From Actinomycetes bacterium (GTDB taxonomy: Bacteria; Actinomycetota; Coriobacteriia; WRKU01; WQUG01), in NCBI GenBank assembly GCA_031268615.1, contig JAIRWZ010000119.1, positions 1 to 5,896 on the forward strand: DNA of 5,896 bases, read 5' to 3'. The notes beneath the pieces were generated by a model that saw only the letters and a list, made by a program, of their open reading frames with translations, ran no database searches and had not been told where the DNA came from. Shown here piece after piece: positions 1 to 5,296 of the stretch. Within the stretch, counting starts at the first letter, position 1; the number at the start of each line of letters is the position of its first letter. Both the position numbers and the translations under genes were made by a program.

Positions 1-2
1 GT

Positions 3-26
3 TTTATGTCAACAAATTGTTATAAA
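3..26 (-). promoter_or_regulatory. AT-rich dyad downstream of lepB overlapping a consensus -35 box
   Basis: Immediately after lepB the sequence turns AT-rich. An interrupted dyad has inner arms AACAA (11-15) and TTGTT (17-21), and outer arms TTTAT (3-7) and ATAAA (22-26), with a 3-nt bulge. On the minus strand a perfect TTGACA (7-12) lies in it. A matching -10 would fall outside the window, so this may be the start of a promoter/operator for the next gene, or only part of an AT-rich spacer. Confidence 0.25.
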
Positions 27-37
27 CGATACTTTTT

Positions 38-685
38 TTACAGACCGTACTTTGGTGCGTAGTCCAATCGTCCGAAATGGTTCAGAGGCCAGTAGGTCAA
101 AAAGACCCGTCCCCGCACATCTTTCAGAGGAACCGCGCCGAATACCCGACTGTCCGCCGAATTCTCACGATTGTCCCCCATCACCCATACATGGTCTTTC
201 GGCACCGTAAACGGAAAGGCGACCGACGACGTCGAAAAGAGCGGGTCCGAACGTTGACCATGAGTGTAAGGCTCATCCAGCGCCAGCCCATCAACCGTGA
301 CCTGTCCGTCCTCCGTCAAATCAACGACCTGCCCCTCCGTGGCAATCACCCGTTTAACGAGATTCGGATACTCACCGGTCGGGTCCGCGAACACAACAAC
401 ATCCTTATACTGCGGCTTGCCCCCCACCTTAAACACCAGTTTATTGGCCAACAAGCGGTCTTGCAGCTGGATGGTTGGCAACATCGACCCCGACGGTACG
501 CGATACGGCTCCACTAAAAAATAGCGAATCAGCAGCGACAGCCCAAAGGCCAGCGCCACCAACACTGCCGTCTCAATCAACCAACGCAACAACGACGTCT
601 TTTCCTCGACTTCTTCGACTTCCTCTCCTTCTCCAGCTGCCGCCTGTGTCTCTGCGCCCGCCGTACCTCTGTATTCTTCAGACAT
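38..685 (-). CDS. lepB: Type I signal peptidase LepB
   Basis: LepB cuts signal peptides from proteins exported by Sec or Tat on the outer face of the cytoplasmic membrane. The 215-residue protein has an acidic cytoplasmic N-terminus (about 1-30, rich in Glu and Ala), one membrane helix (about 33-53) and the catalytic domain outside. The nucleophile is Ser67 in PSGSMLPT (64-71) and the general base Lys111 in LVKRVIA (109-115). The box-E motif GDNRENSADSR (170-180) is intact. A single membrane segment and small size match the Gram-positive type. Its ATG is preceded by AAGGGGA at 691-697, spaced 5 nt. It is separated from trmD by 126 bp; rplS, often found between them, is absent. It may be transcribed with the operon or from its own weak promoter, which I could not identify. 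Confidence 0.96.
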   Translation of the reverse strand: MSEEYRGTAGAETQAAAGEGEEVEEVEEKTSLLRWLIETAVLVALAFGLSLLIRYFLVEPYRVPSGSMLPTIQLQDRLLANKLVFKVGGKPQYKDVVVFADPTGEYPNLVKRVIATEGQVVDLTEDGQVTVDGLALDEPYTHGQRSDPLFSTSSVAFPFTVPKDHVWVMGDNRENSADSRVFGAVPLKDVRGRVFLTYWPLNHFGRLDYAPKYGL

Positions 686-690
686 GAACT

Positions 691-697
691 TCCCCTT
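691..697 (-). promoter_or_regulatory. Shine-Dalgarno of lepB
   Basis: AAGGGGA on the minus strand lies 5 nt before the lepB ATG and supports this start. The rest of the 126-bp trmD-lepB spacer (686-811) shows no clear promoter or terminator; only an 8-bp direct repeat CGCTACCA (755-762 and 793-800) stands out, and it is weak. Confidence 0.7.
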
Positions 698-811
698 TTC
701 GTGAAGCAGTCAGGTTCGCATTGTCACCCCGCGCTAAACTCACGAGCCACAAGACGCTACCACGTATCGCCCGTGTCTCCCCCACTGCCGTTCGCTACCA
801 TCATACGCAGA

Positions 812-1486
812 CTATTCTAACAAATCCGGACGCCGCCGCCGGGTCAGCTCGCCTGCCTGTTGCGCACGCCAACGAGCCACCGCCGCGTGGTCTCCAGACC
901 GCAGGACCTCAGGCACCTCACAACCCCGAAATTCAGCAGGGCGCGTATACTGCGGATACTCCAACAAGCCGTTCGAAAAGCTCTCCTCGACGGCGCTGTC
1001 CACATGCCCCAAGACCCCCGGCAACAGACGCGCCACGGCGTCAATCACGCACATCGCAGGCAGCTCTCCGCCCGTCAGCACAAAATCTCCTACCGACAAC
1101 AGCTCGTCTGCCCAGACAAAGGCGCGCTCGTCAAAGCCTTCGTACCTCCCGCAGACCAATAACAGGCGCTCCCTCTGCGCATAGTCCCCGGCGATACCCT
1201 GCGAAAAGGTCCTTCCGGCAGGCGTCAAAAACACAACATACGGAGTGAGTGCGTCCATACCCGCAACCGCTTCAATTGCTTCAACCAACACGTCTACCTT
1301 AAGCAACATGCCCGCGCCACCGCCATAGGGAGTGTCATCAACCGTGCGATGTACATCATGTGTCCAGTCGCGCAGGTCGTGAACGTGAAGGTCCAACGCG
1401 CCCTTTTCGCGGGCAATGCGCAGCATGCCCTCCCCCAGTACAGGCTCAAACATTTGCGGAAATATGCTTATAATATCAACTCTCAC
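812..1486 (-). CDS. trmD: tRNA (guanine-N1)-methyltransferase TrmD, GTG start
   Basis: TrmD methylates N1 of G37 in tRNAs with G36 using S-adenosylmethionine, guarding against +1 frameshifting. It is a SPOUT-class enzyme with a knotted SAM site. Family motifs are all present: IISIFPQMF (5-13), TVDDTPYGGGAGM (48-60), LVCGRYEGFDER (110-121), SVGDFVLTGGELPAM (131-145), PGVLGH (156-161), GLLEYPQYTRP (173-183) and VLRSGDH (194-200). Arg153 matches catalytic Arg154 of E. coli. The catalytic Asp169 of E. coli aligns with Glu168 here (EESF in place of EDSF). The protein is 224 residues against 255 in E. coli and stops right after RRPDLLE, so the final C-terminal extension is missing; short versions are known. 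It starts 11 bp after rimM, the usual partner, with a GTG codon. Confidence 0.96.
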   Translation of the reverse strand: MRVDIISIFPQMFEPVLGEGMLRIAREKGALDLHVHDLRDWTHDVHRTVDDTPYGGGAGMLLKVDVLVEAIEAVAGMDALTPYVVFLTPAGRTFSQGIAGDYAQRERLLLVCGRYEGFDERAFVWADELLSVGDFVLTGGELPAMCVIDAVARLLPGVLGHVDSAVEESFSNGLLEYPQYTRPAEFRGCEVPEVLRSGDHAAVARWRAQQAGELTRRRRPDLLE

Positions 1487-1494
1487 GATACATA

Positions 1495-1500
1495 CCTTTA
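1495..1500 (-). promoter_or_regulatory. Shine-Dalgarno that fixes the GTG start of trmD
   Basis: TAAAGG on the minus strand overlaps the rimM stop codon and ends 8 nt before the GTG at 1484-1486. An ATG 7 nt upstream of the GTG is out of frame and runs into a TGA after five codons, so GTG is the workable start and gives the conserved RVDIISIFP beginning. Confidence 0.7.
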
Positions 1501-2115
1501 CGCGTCTCCGCTCCCGTCAGAGTCTTCAATGAGGCCCGGCAACACCGCTACCTGCGCCAGTCTTTTCTCCTGATTTATCTGTAACACCACGTCGTCAATG
1601 ACTGGCAGCAGCACTTCACCCCAGTCTGTCCCCCGCACCACCCAGACCTGATTTGCGCCGGTCTCCAGTACCTCAACGACCTCTCCCAGCACGCCATGGG
1701 TCGTGCTGACCACACGCAAGCCCACCGCGTCGTCAGTGGCGGCCCCTCCCTCATCGGGATTTTCCGCCAAACGCGAGAGCAATGCCTCTGGCAGCTCACT
1801 CGTCAACGCAAAAAGTTCCCGTCCGGCAGCTTCCTGGGCAGCCCTGCGGTCGGCAATGTTTGACAGGCGCACTTTACGGGCAGGATTGGACCCCCGGTCA
1901 GGGCCGGGGGCAGGCTCGGTACTCACTTCTTCAATGTGTTCTACTACCCCTACCCGACCCCGCAGAGGCGGTGGAACTAACCACAGTTCAATGCCGGATA
2001 CATTAGCAAGCGAGGCCCCGGCGCGCAGACGCAGCGAGACCTCTCCGTGTATGCCTATTGCTGATGTGACCCATCCCACCTGGGTGAAACGCGTCGTCGT
2101 GTCAGCCTTCGACAT
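1498..2115 (-). CDS. rimM: Ribosome maturation factor RimM
   Basis: RimM helps assemble the 30S head through contact with protein uS19. The protein is 205 residues, somewhat longer than E. coli RimM (182). The N-terminal RimM barrel covers about 11-107, starting VGWVTSAIGIHGEV (13-26), with a Pro/Gly-rich insertion around 66-80 (PAPGPDRGSNP). The PRC barrel covers about 128-196 and holds LGEVVEVLETGANQVWVVRG (143-162), LLPVIDDVV (169-177) and the closing LPGL (192-195). The usual aromatic motif YYWxDLIG at the PRC entry is replaced by AATDDAVG (125-132), so the paired tyrosines needed for 30S binding in E. coli are absent. The ATG sits inside the khpA end; GAGGT lies only 2 nt before it, so coupling is more likely than independent initiation. 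An acidic tail of about 10 residues ends the protein. Confidence 0.94.
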   Translation of the reverse strand: MSKADTTTRFTQVGWVTSAIGIHGEVSLRLRAGASLANVSGIELWLVPPPLRGRVGVVEHIEEVSTEPAPGPDRGSNPARKVRLSNIADRRAAQEAAGRELFALTSELPEALLSRLAENPDEGGAATDDAVGLRVVSTTHGVLGEVVEVLETGANQVWVVRGTDWGEVLLPVIDDVVLQINQEKRLAQVAVLPGLIEDSDGSGDA

Positions 2116-2359
2116 CGACCTCGACGGTCAGCTGGGGGGCGCCGACCGAGGCTCTGGCCAAGGTACGAATAGATTTGATGGTGCGCCCGGCGCGTCCAAT
2201 GATTTTGCCGACGTCGTCGGGAGCGGCTTCGATGGTGACGCTGATGACAGAGCCTTCGCTGTGCGTCGTAATGACGATAGCGTCAGGGTTGTCAACCAAC
2301 GAGGTGGCTACATACCGAATCAGGTCTTCTATGTGAGCCGCGGGGCTTTCCTCGGACAT
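2102..2359 (-). CDS. khpA: KH-domain RNA-binding protein KhpA
   Basis: A small single-KH protein of 85 residues, the usual length for the KhpA (YlqC) family found between rpsP and rimM. The KH core holds the GxxG loop as GRAG (55-58) within IIGRAGRTIKSIRTL, which grips single-stranded RNA. In firmicutes KhpA pairs with KhpB/Jag and affects cell-division genes and sRNA binding; the role in this organism is inferred only from family and context. The ATG start is 3 bp after the rpsP stop, with a purine-rich stretch (GAGAGGA) in the end of rpsP about 10 nt upstream. Its last 14 bp overlap the start of rimM in another frame, suggesting translational coupling. The C-terminus ends just after the KH fold, so there is no second domain. 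Confidence 0.93.
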   Translation of the reverse strand: MSEESPAAHIEDLIRYVATSLVDNPDAIVITTHSEGSVISVTIEAAPDDVGKIIGRAGRTIKSIRTLARASVGAPQLTVEVDVEG

Positions 2360-2362
2360 GAT

Positions 2363-2782
2363 TTAGGCGTCCTCTCCGGCAGCTGCGTCGGCTGCGTCAG
2401 GCGCAGGCTCCGGTTCAGATTCCGGCGCGGATTCTGCTTCTGACGCGGCGGCGGCGGCCTTTTCTGCGGCAGCAGCTTTTTCCGCCTCTACCTTCGCGGC
2501 AGCCTTTTTGCTCTGTCGCGCTTTTTCAGCCGGCGCTTCTTTTGCTCCGCGCGCGATTTCGATGACTTTGGTGGCAGCTTCAGTCGGCTGCGCGCCCTTG
2601 GCAACCCAGGAATCAATGCTTTCCAGATTCAATTCGACAACTGACGGGTTTTTGCGCGGATTGTACCGCCCGACGATTTCGATGAAACGCCCATTACGGG
2701 GAGCGCGGGAATCCGCAACCACAACGCGATAGAACGGCGCTTTTTTCGCGCCATGCCGCGCGAGACGTATCTTGACTGACAA
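2363..2782 (-). CDS. rpsP: Small ribosomal subunit protein bS16, TTG start, long C-terminal tail
   Basis: bS16 is an assembly protein of the 30S subunit that binds the 5' and central domains of 16S rRNA. The conserved core is residues 1-80: [20 protein letters not shown] at the start, then [20 protein letters not shown] (22-41) and NPRK (41-44), all typical of the family. Residues 81-139 form a low-complexity tail, first Ala/Lys/Glu-rich, then acidic with Pro (120-130). Such tails are common in actinobacterial bS16, so this is probably native rather than a fusion. The start codon is TTG, supported by a strong Shine-Dalgarno and the family N-terminus; no Met codon lies nearby. It is the first gene after the predicted promoter, and its stop lies 3 bp before khpA. 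Confidence 0.96.
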   Translation of the reverse strand: MSVKIRLARHGAKKAPFYRVVVADSRAPRNGRFIEIVGRYNPRKNPSVVELNLESIDSWVAKGAQPTEAATKVIEIARGAKEAPAEKARQSKKAAAKVEAEKAAAAEKAAAAASEAESAPESEPEPAPDAADAAAGEDA

Positions 2783-2787
2783 AACAA

Positions 2788-2794
2788 CACCTCC
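2788..2794 (-). promoter_or_regulatory. Shine-Dalgarno that fixes the TTG start of rpsP
   Basis: On the minus strand GGAGGTG stands in front of the TTG at 2780-2782, with 6 nt between GGAGGT and the codon. The next upstream in-frame codons are GTT, GTT, GGT and GGA, so none is an alternative start. Together with the conserved SVKIRL amino terminus this decides the start. Confidence 0.85.
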
Positions 2795-2800
2795 GATTTA

Positions 2801-2826
2801 GGGCGGCCCGCCCGTTGCGCGGCCGC
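2801..2826 (-). promoter_or_regulatory. GC-rich alternative hairpins in the rpsP leader
   Basis: Two mutually exclusive dyads lie in the predicted leader. One pairs 2821-2826 with 2803-2808 (6 bp, 12-nt loop, arms GCGGCC/GGCCGC). The other is GGGCGG/CCGCCC around 2801-2813, which would form a 5-bp stem with a 3-nt loop. Both end 6 nt upstream of the rpsP Shine-Dalgarno (2788-2794), so they do not cover it directly. Whether they regulate anything is unknown. Confidence 0.35.
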
Positions 2827-2846
2827 TGGTTGACATACGGACGAAT

Positions 2847-2875
2847 ATAATACGCCAGAAAATCACAGAGGGCAA
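2847..2875 (-). promoter_or_regulatory. Predicted sigma-70-type promoter of the rpsP-khpA-rimM-trmD operon
   Basis: On the minus strand the -35 hexamer TTGCCC (2870-2875, four of six consensus bases) is followed by a 17-bp spacer and the -10 hexamer TATTAT (2847-2852, five of six). The AT-rich -10 stands out in a GC-rich gap. A start about 7 nt beyond the -10 would lie near 2840 and give an rpsP leader of roughly 58 nt. The position, orientation and spacing fit the ribosomal operon downstream. The start site itself is inferred. Confidence 0.65.
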
Positions 2876-2892
2876 GCCGCGGCGCGAACGCC
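2875..2892. repeat. Direct repeat copy 2 (18 bp, imperfect), abutting the -35 box
   Basis: The plus strand reads AGCCGCGGCGCGAACGCC. It overlaps the upstream edge of the predicted -35 by one base and matches the copy at 2951-2968 except at two positions. The placement would suit an activator or repressor site, but function is only inferred. Confidence 0.5.
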
Positions 2893-2950
2893 ACGGGTGG
2901 GCGCACGTCGTGGGCACGGGGTCTTTACGTTACTTCATGAAGTTGCTGGC

Positions 2951-2968
2951 AGCCGCAGTGCGAACGCC
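2951..2968. repeat. Direct repeat copy 1 (18 bp, imperfect)
   Basis: The plus strand reads AGCCGCAGTGCGAACGCC. It matches copy 2 at 2875-2892 in 16 of 18 positions, with copy starts 76 bp apart. It lies about 110 bp upstream of the predicted transcription start. Confidence 0.5.
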
Positions 2969-2997
2969 GTCAGCCCCCCCCTTCCGTGGGGCGCCCC

Positions 2998-4368
2998 TTA
3001 CCGACGACGGCGTTTCCCTTTAGCGCCACCAAAGGCGCCGAAGCCGCCCATACCGCCACCGCCACCCATCTGTTTCATCATTTTACCCGCCTCGTTGAAC
3101 TGTTTAACCAAACGATTGACCTCAACTACCGTAGTCCCGCTACCCTCCGCAATGCGTATCCGTCTGGAGCCATTCAGCAGCTTTGGATTGGCGCGCTCAC
3201 GCGGGGTCATTGAGAAAATTATTGCCTCGGCACGGTTGACCGCCGCGTCGTCCATCTGACTGGGGTCGATGGCCGCCCCCGCCCCGCCCAGACCCATACC
3301 GGGCAACATCTTGACGATGGCTGCCAAACCGCCCATTTTGCGCATCTGCTTAATGCTCATCAGAAAGTCGTCAAAAGTAAACTGTCCACGCGACAGTCGC
3401 TGTGCGTCGTCTTCGCTTAGCTCCGTATCTCCCGCGGCCTCGCTCGCCGCCTCTATCAGCGATACCACATCCCCCATACCGAGAATTCGCCGCGCCATGC
3501 GATCAGGGTAAAATTCTTCCAGCGATGAGGGTTTCTCTCCCATTGAGGCAAACATAATCGGCTTGCCGGTTACTTCGCGCACCGACAGGGCCGCGCCTCC
3601 GCGCGCATCCCCGTCCAGCTTCGACATGATAATGCCGTCAAAATTCAACTGTTGCGAAAATTCCGCCGCCACATTCACGGCGTCCTGCCCGGTCATGGCG
3701 TCAATCACCATCAAAATCTGATCTGGTTTCACGGCAGCCTTGATACCCGCCGCCTCCGCCATCATCTCTTCGTCAATATGCAGTCGCCCCGCCGTGTCCA
3801 CAATCACGACGTCGCGCATGGTATCGCGGGCATGCCGTACGCCTTCAGACGCCACGGCAACCGCGTCTGACGCCCGGTCGCCCTGCCCGCGATATACGGG
3901 AATTTGTGTTTCGCGTCCCAATGCTTCCAGTTGATCGACGGCAGCCGGACGATGTACGTCAGCGGCGACCAACAGGGGTTTCCGCCCTCGTTTGCGCAGC
4001 AGCCAAGCCAGTTTTGACGCAGCGGTGGTCTTGCCCGAACCTTGCAAGCCCACCAGCATAATCACGTTAGGCACCCGATTTGACAGCACCAATTTTGCCG
4101 GTGTCGTCCCCAAAAGCGAAGTGAGCGCGTCCAGTACAATCTTTATCACCTGTTGTCCCGGCGTCAACGATTTCAGCACCCCGCTGCCAATGGCTTCGGC
4201 CCGCACGCGAGCAGTGAATTCCTTCACTACCTTAAAGTTCACGTCAGCTTCTAACAAAGCCAGACGGATTTCGCGCAGGGCAGCGTCTACGTCGGCTTCG
4301 GACAGAACTCCCTTTTTGTTGAGACCCGAAAATATGCTGTTCAGGCGATTACTCAAATTATCGAACAT
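2998..4368 (-). CDS. ffh: Signal recognition particle protein Ffh (SRP54)
   Basis: Ffh binds signal sequences emerging from the ribosome together with SRP RNA and docks with FtsY. At 456 residues it is of normal length. The N domain is about 1-95. The G domain has G1 GLQGSGKTT (107-115), DVHRPAAVDQL (137-147), G3 DTAGR (191-195), SKLDGDARGG (249-258, Ser where Thr is usual) and GEKPSSLEEFYPDR (277-290). The Met-rich M domain begins near 328, with the RNA-binding stretch RIAEGSGTTVVEVN at 405-418. The tail is Gly/Met-rich and ends in KGKRRRR. FASMGEK (273-279) resembles actinobacterial Ffh as I recall it. The start is fixed by a strong Shine-Dalgarno at 4375-4380. No SRP RNA gene is visible nearby. 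Downstream, a 215-bp gap separates it from rpsP. Confidence 0.98.
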   Translation of the reverse strand: MFDNLSNRLNSIFSGLNKKGVLSEADVDAALREIRLALLEADVNFKVVKEFTARVRAEAIGSGVLKSLTPGQQVIKIVLDALTSLLGTTPAKLVLSNRVPNVIMLVGLQGSGKTTAASKLAWLLRKRGRKPLLVAADVHRPAAVDQLEALGRETQIPVYRGQGDRASDAVAVASEGVRHARDTMRDVVIVDTAGRLHIDEEMMAEAAGIKAAVKPDQILMVIDAMTGQDAVNVAAEFSQQLNFDGIIMSKLDGDARGGAALSVREVTGKPIMFASMGEKPSSLEEFYPDRMARRILGMGDVVSLIEAASEAAGDTELSEDDAQRLSRGQFTFDDFLMSIKQMRKMGGLAAIVKMLPGMGLGGAGAAIDPSQMDDAAVNRAEAIIFSMTPRERANPKLLNGSRRIRIAEGSGTTVVEVNRLVKQFNEAGKMMKQMGGGGGMGGFGAFGGAKGKRRRR

Positions 4369-4374
4369 GTGCTA

Positions 4375-4380
4375 CTCCTG
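4375..4380 (-). promoter_or_regulatory. Shine-Dalgarno of ffh
   Basis: On the minus strand CAGGAG lies 6 nt before the ffh ATG, inside the 19-bp ftsY-ffh gap. It is among the best ribosome binding sites in the window and fixes the ffh start. It suggests ffh initiates independently rather than only by coupling to ftsY. Confidence 0.85.
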
Positions 4381-4387
4381 ATTTTTC

Positions 4388-5293
4388 CTAGTCGCCAATC
4401 AAGGCACGGGCGAATTCAGCGGGAACGAACGGAAAGAGGTCGTCGATACCTTCCCCCACCCCGATACGCACAAGGGGCACGCCCAGTTCACGGGCAATGT
4501 CAACGGCAATGCCACCTTTAGCCGTGCCATCCAGCTTGGTCAGAATTAACGCGTCAACCGCCAATAGCGCGTTGAACTCACGTGCCTGCACCAAACCGTT
4601 TTGACCCGTAGTCGCGTCAATGACCAGTACCGTAAAGGTAGGCGCCGCGCTGCGCTCGCGCGTTACCCGTTGCACCTTTTCCAGCTCGCGCATTAGGTCC
4701 GGTGAAGTATGCAAACGCCCGGCGGTATCTATCAAACAGAGGTCCGCGCTGGCAGCTTCTGCCCGCTCTACCGTCGCAAAGGCTACGCTGGCAGGGTCCG
4801 TCCCTCGCTTGCTCTGCACAACTTCAACCCCGGCGCGCTCTGCCCAGATATCCAGCTGTTCGGCGGCGGCAGCTCGAAAAGTATCAGCGTTTCCCAGGAC
4901 AACGCTGCGTCCCGCATCCACCGCTTGTTTGGCCAGCTTGCCCACAGAGGTCGTCTTTCCCGTACCGTTGATACCGACCACCAGCACCGTAACCGGAGAA
5001 AACTGGAAGGGGTCTCCGGCTGTGGAAAATTCGTCGGCAATCAGCTCTATCAGCACATCGCGCACCGCTGCTACATCCGGCAGCGCGCGCACGGCCGTCT
5101 GTGCCCGCAGCTTTTCAACAATATCGACGGTCACGGTCATCCCAAAATCAGCGGCAATCAGCGTTTCTTCCAGCTCTTCGAAAAAGGTATCGTCCAGTTT
5201 CACCGCGCGACCCGCCCACAGGTTCAGCTGCCCTGACAGACGGTCGCGTGAGCGTGAAAGACCACGGGAAAGTTTCTCGAAAAACGAAGCCAT
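4388..5293 (-). CDS. ftsY: Signal recognition particle receptor FtsY (SRP GTPase)
   Basis: FtsY is the membrane-associated SRP receptor. It pairs with Ffh through a shared GTPase dimer to deliver translating ribosomes to SecYEG. The 301-residue protein has the helical N domain at about 1-95 and the G domain after it. Visible GTPase motifs are G1 GINGTGKTT (107-115), the SRP-GTPase insertion-box motif DTFRAAAAEQL (137-147), G3 DTAGR (189-193), G4 TKLDG (252-256) with TAKGG following, and the closing GVGEGIDDL (278-286). GINGTGKT and DTFRAAA separate it from Ffh, which has GLQGSGKT and DVHRPAA. It lacks the long acidic A domain of E. coli FtsY; the N-terminus MASFFEKLSRGLSRSRDRL is short, basic and probably amphipathic, as in compact FtsYs that bind lipid directly. 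ATG start 3 bp after the smc stop, with only a weak purine-rich stretch upstream, so coupling is likely. ffh follows after 19 bp. Confidence 0.97.
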   Translation of the reverse strand: MASFFEKLSRGLSRSRDRLSGQLNLWAGRAVKLDDTFFEELEETLIAADFGMTVTVDIVEKLRAQTAVRALPDVAAVRDVLIELIADEFSTAGDPFQFSPVTVLVVGINGTGKTTSVGKLAKQAVDAGRSVVLGNADTFRAAAAEQLDIWAERAGVEVVQSKRGTDPASVAFATVERAEAASADLCLIDTAGRLHTSPDLMRELEKVQRVTRERSAAPTFTVLVIDATTGQNGLVQAREFNALLAVDALILTKLDGTAKGGIAVDIARELGVPLVRIGVGEGIDDLFPFVPAEFARALIGD

Positions 5294-5296
5294 AGC

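Larger units (their letters stand above)
2783..2997 (-). other. ffh-rpsP intergenic region with promoter and rpsP leader
   Basis: This 215-bp gap is the longest non-coding stretch in the window. Read on the minus strand it begins with a 10-bp GC palindrome (2988-2997) abutting the ffh stop, which has no T-run and so is not a convincing terminator. Next come a perfect 12-bp palindrome (2932-2943), two copies of an 18-bp imperfect direct repeat, a sigma-70-type promoter, GC-rich dyads, and the rpsP ribosome binding site. No conserved coding frame was found. I also looked for an SRP RNA here, given the ffh neighbour, and saw no characteristic tetraloop/asymmetric-loop sequence. Confidence 0.6.

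Noticed and set aside
721..1248. Plus-strand open frame (175 codons) opposite trmD
   Set aside because: Pro/Arg/Thr/Ser-rich shadow of trmD with no family resemblance.
1703..2443. Long plus-strand open frame (246 codons) opposite rimM and khpA
   Set aside because: It is antisense to well-recognised genes, shows no domain, has Arg/Ser/Gly-rich composition typical of reverse-frame reading, and crosses three genes.
2830..2851. Perfect TTGACA and TATAAT on the plus strand in the ffh-rpsP gap
   Set aside because: The spacer is only 10 bp, far from the 16-18 bp needed, and no gene follows on the plus strand. The AT-rich hexamer is better explained as the -10 of the minus-strand promoter.
2932..2943. 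Perfect 12-bp palindrome ACTTCATGAAGT as an operator
   Set aside because: A palindrome of this length is expected about once by chance in a window this size, and it lies far upstream of the promoter. Kept only as a note.
2988..2997. GC palindrome after the ffh stop as a Rho-independent terminator
   Set aside because: The self-complementary 10-mer has no loop, and no T-run follows on the minus strand; nearby G-runs allow only a 5-bp alternative stem.
2783..2997. Possible SRP (4.5S) RNA gene next to ffh
   Set aside because: The conserved GGAAGGCAGCA-type core of SRP RNA and the long hairpin are not present on either strand.
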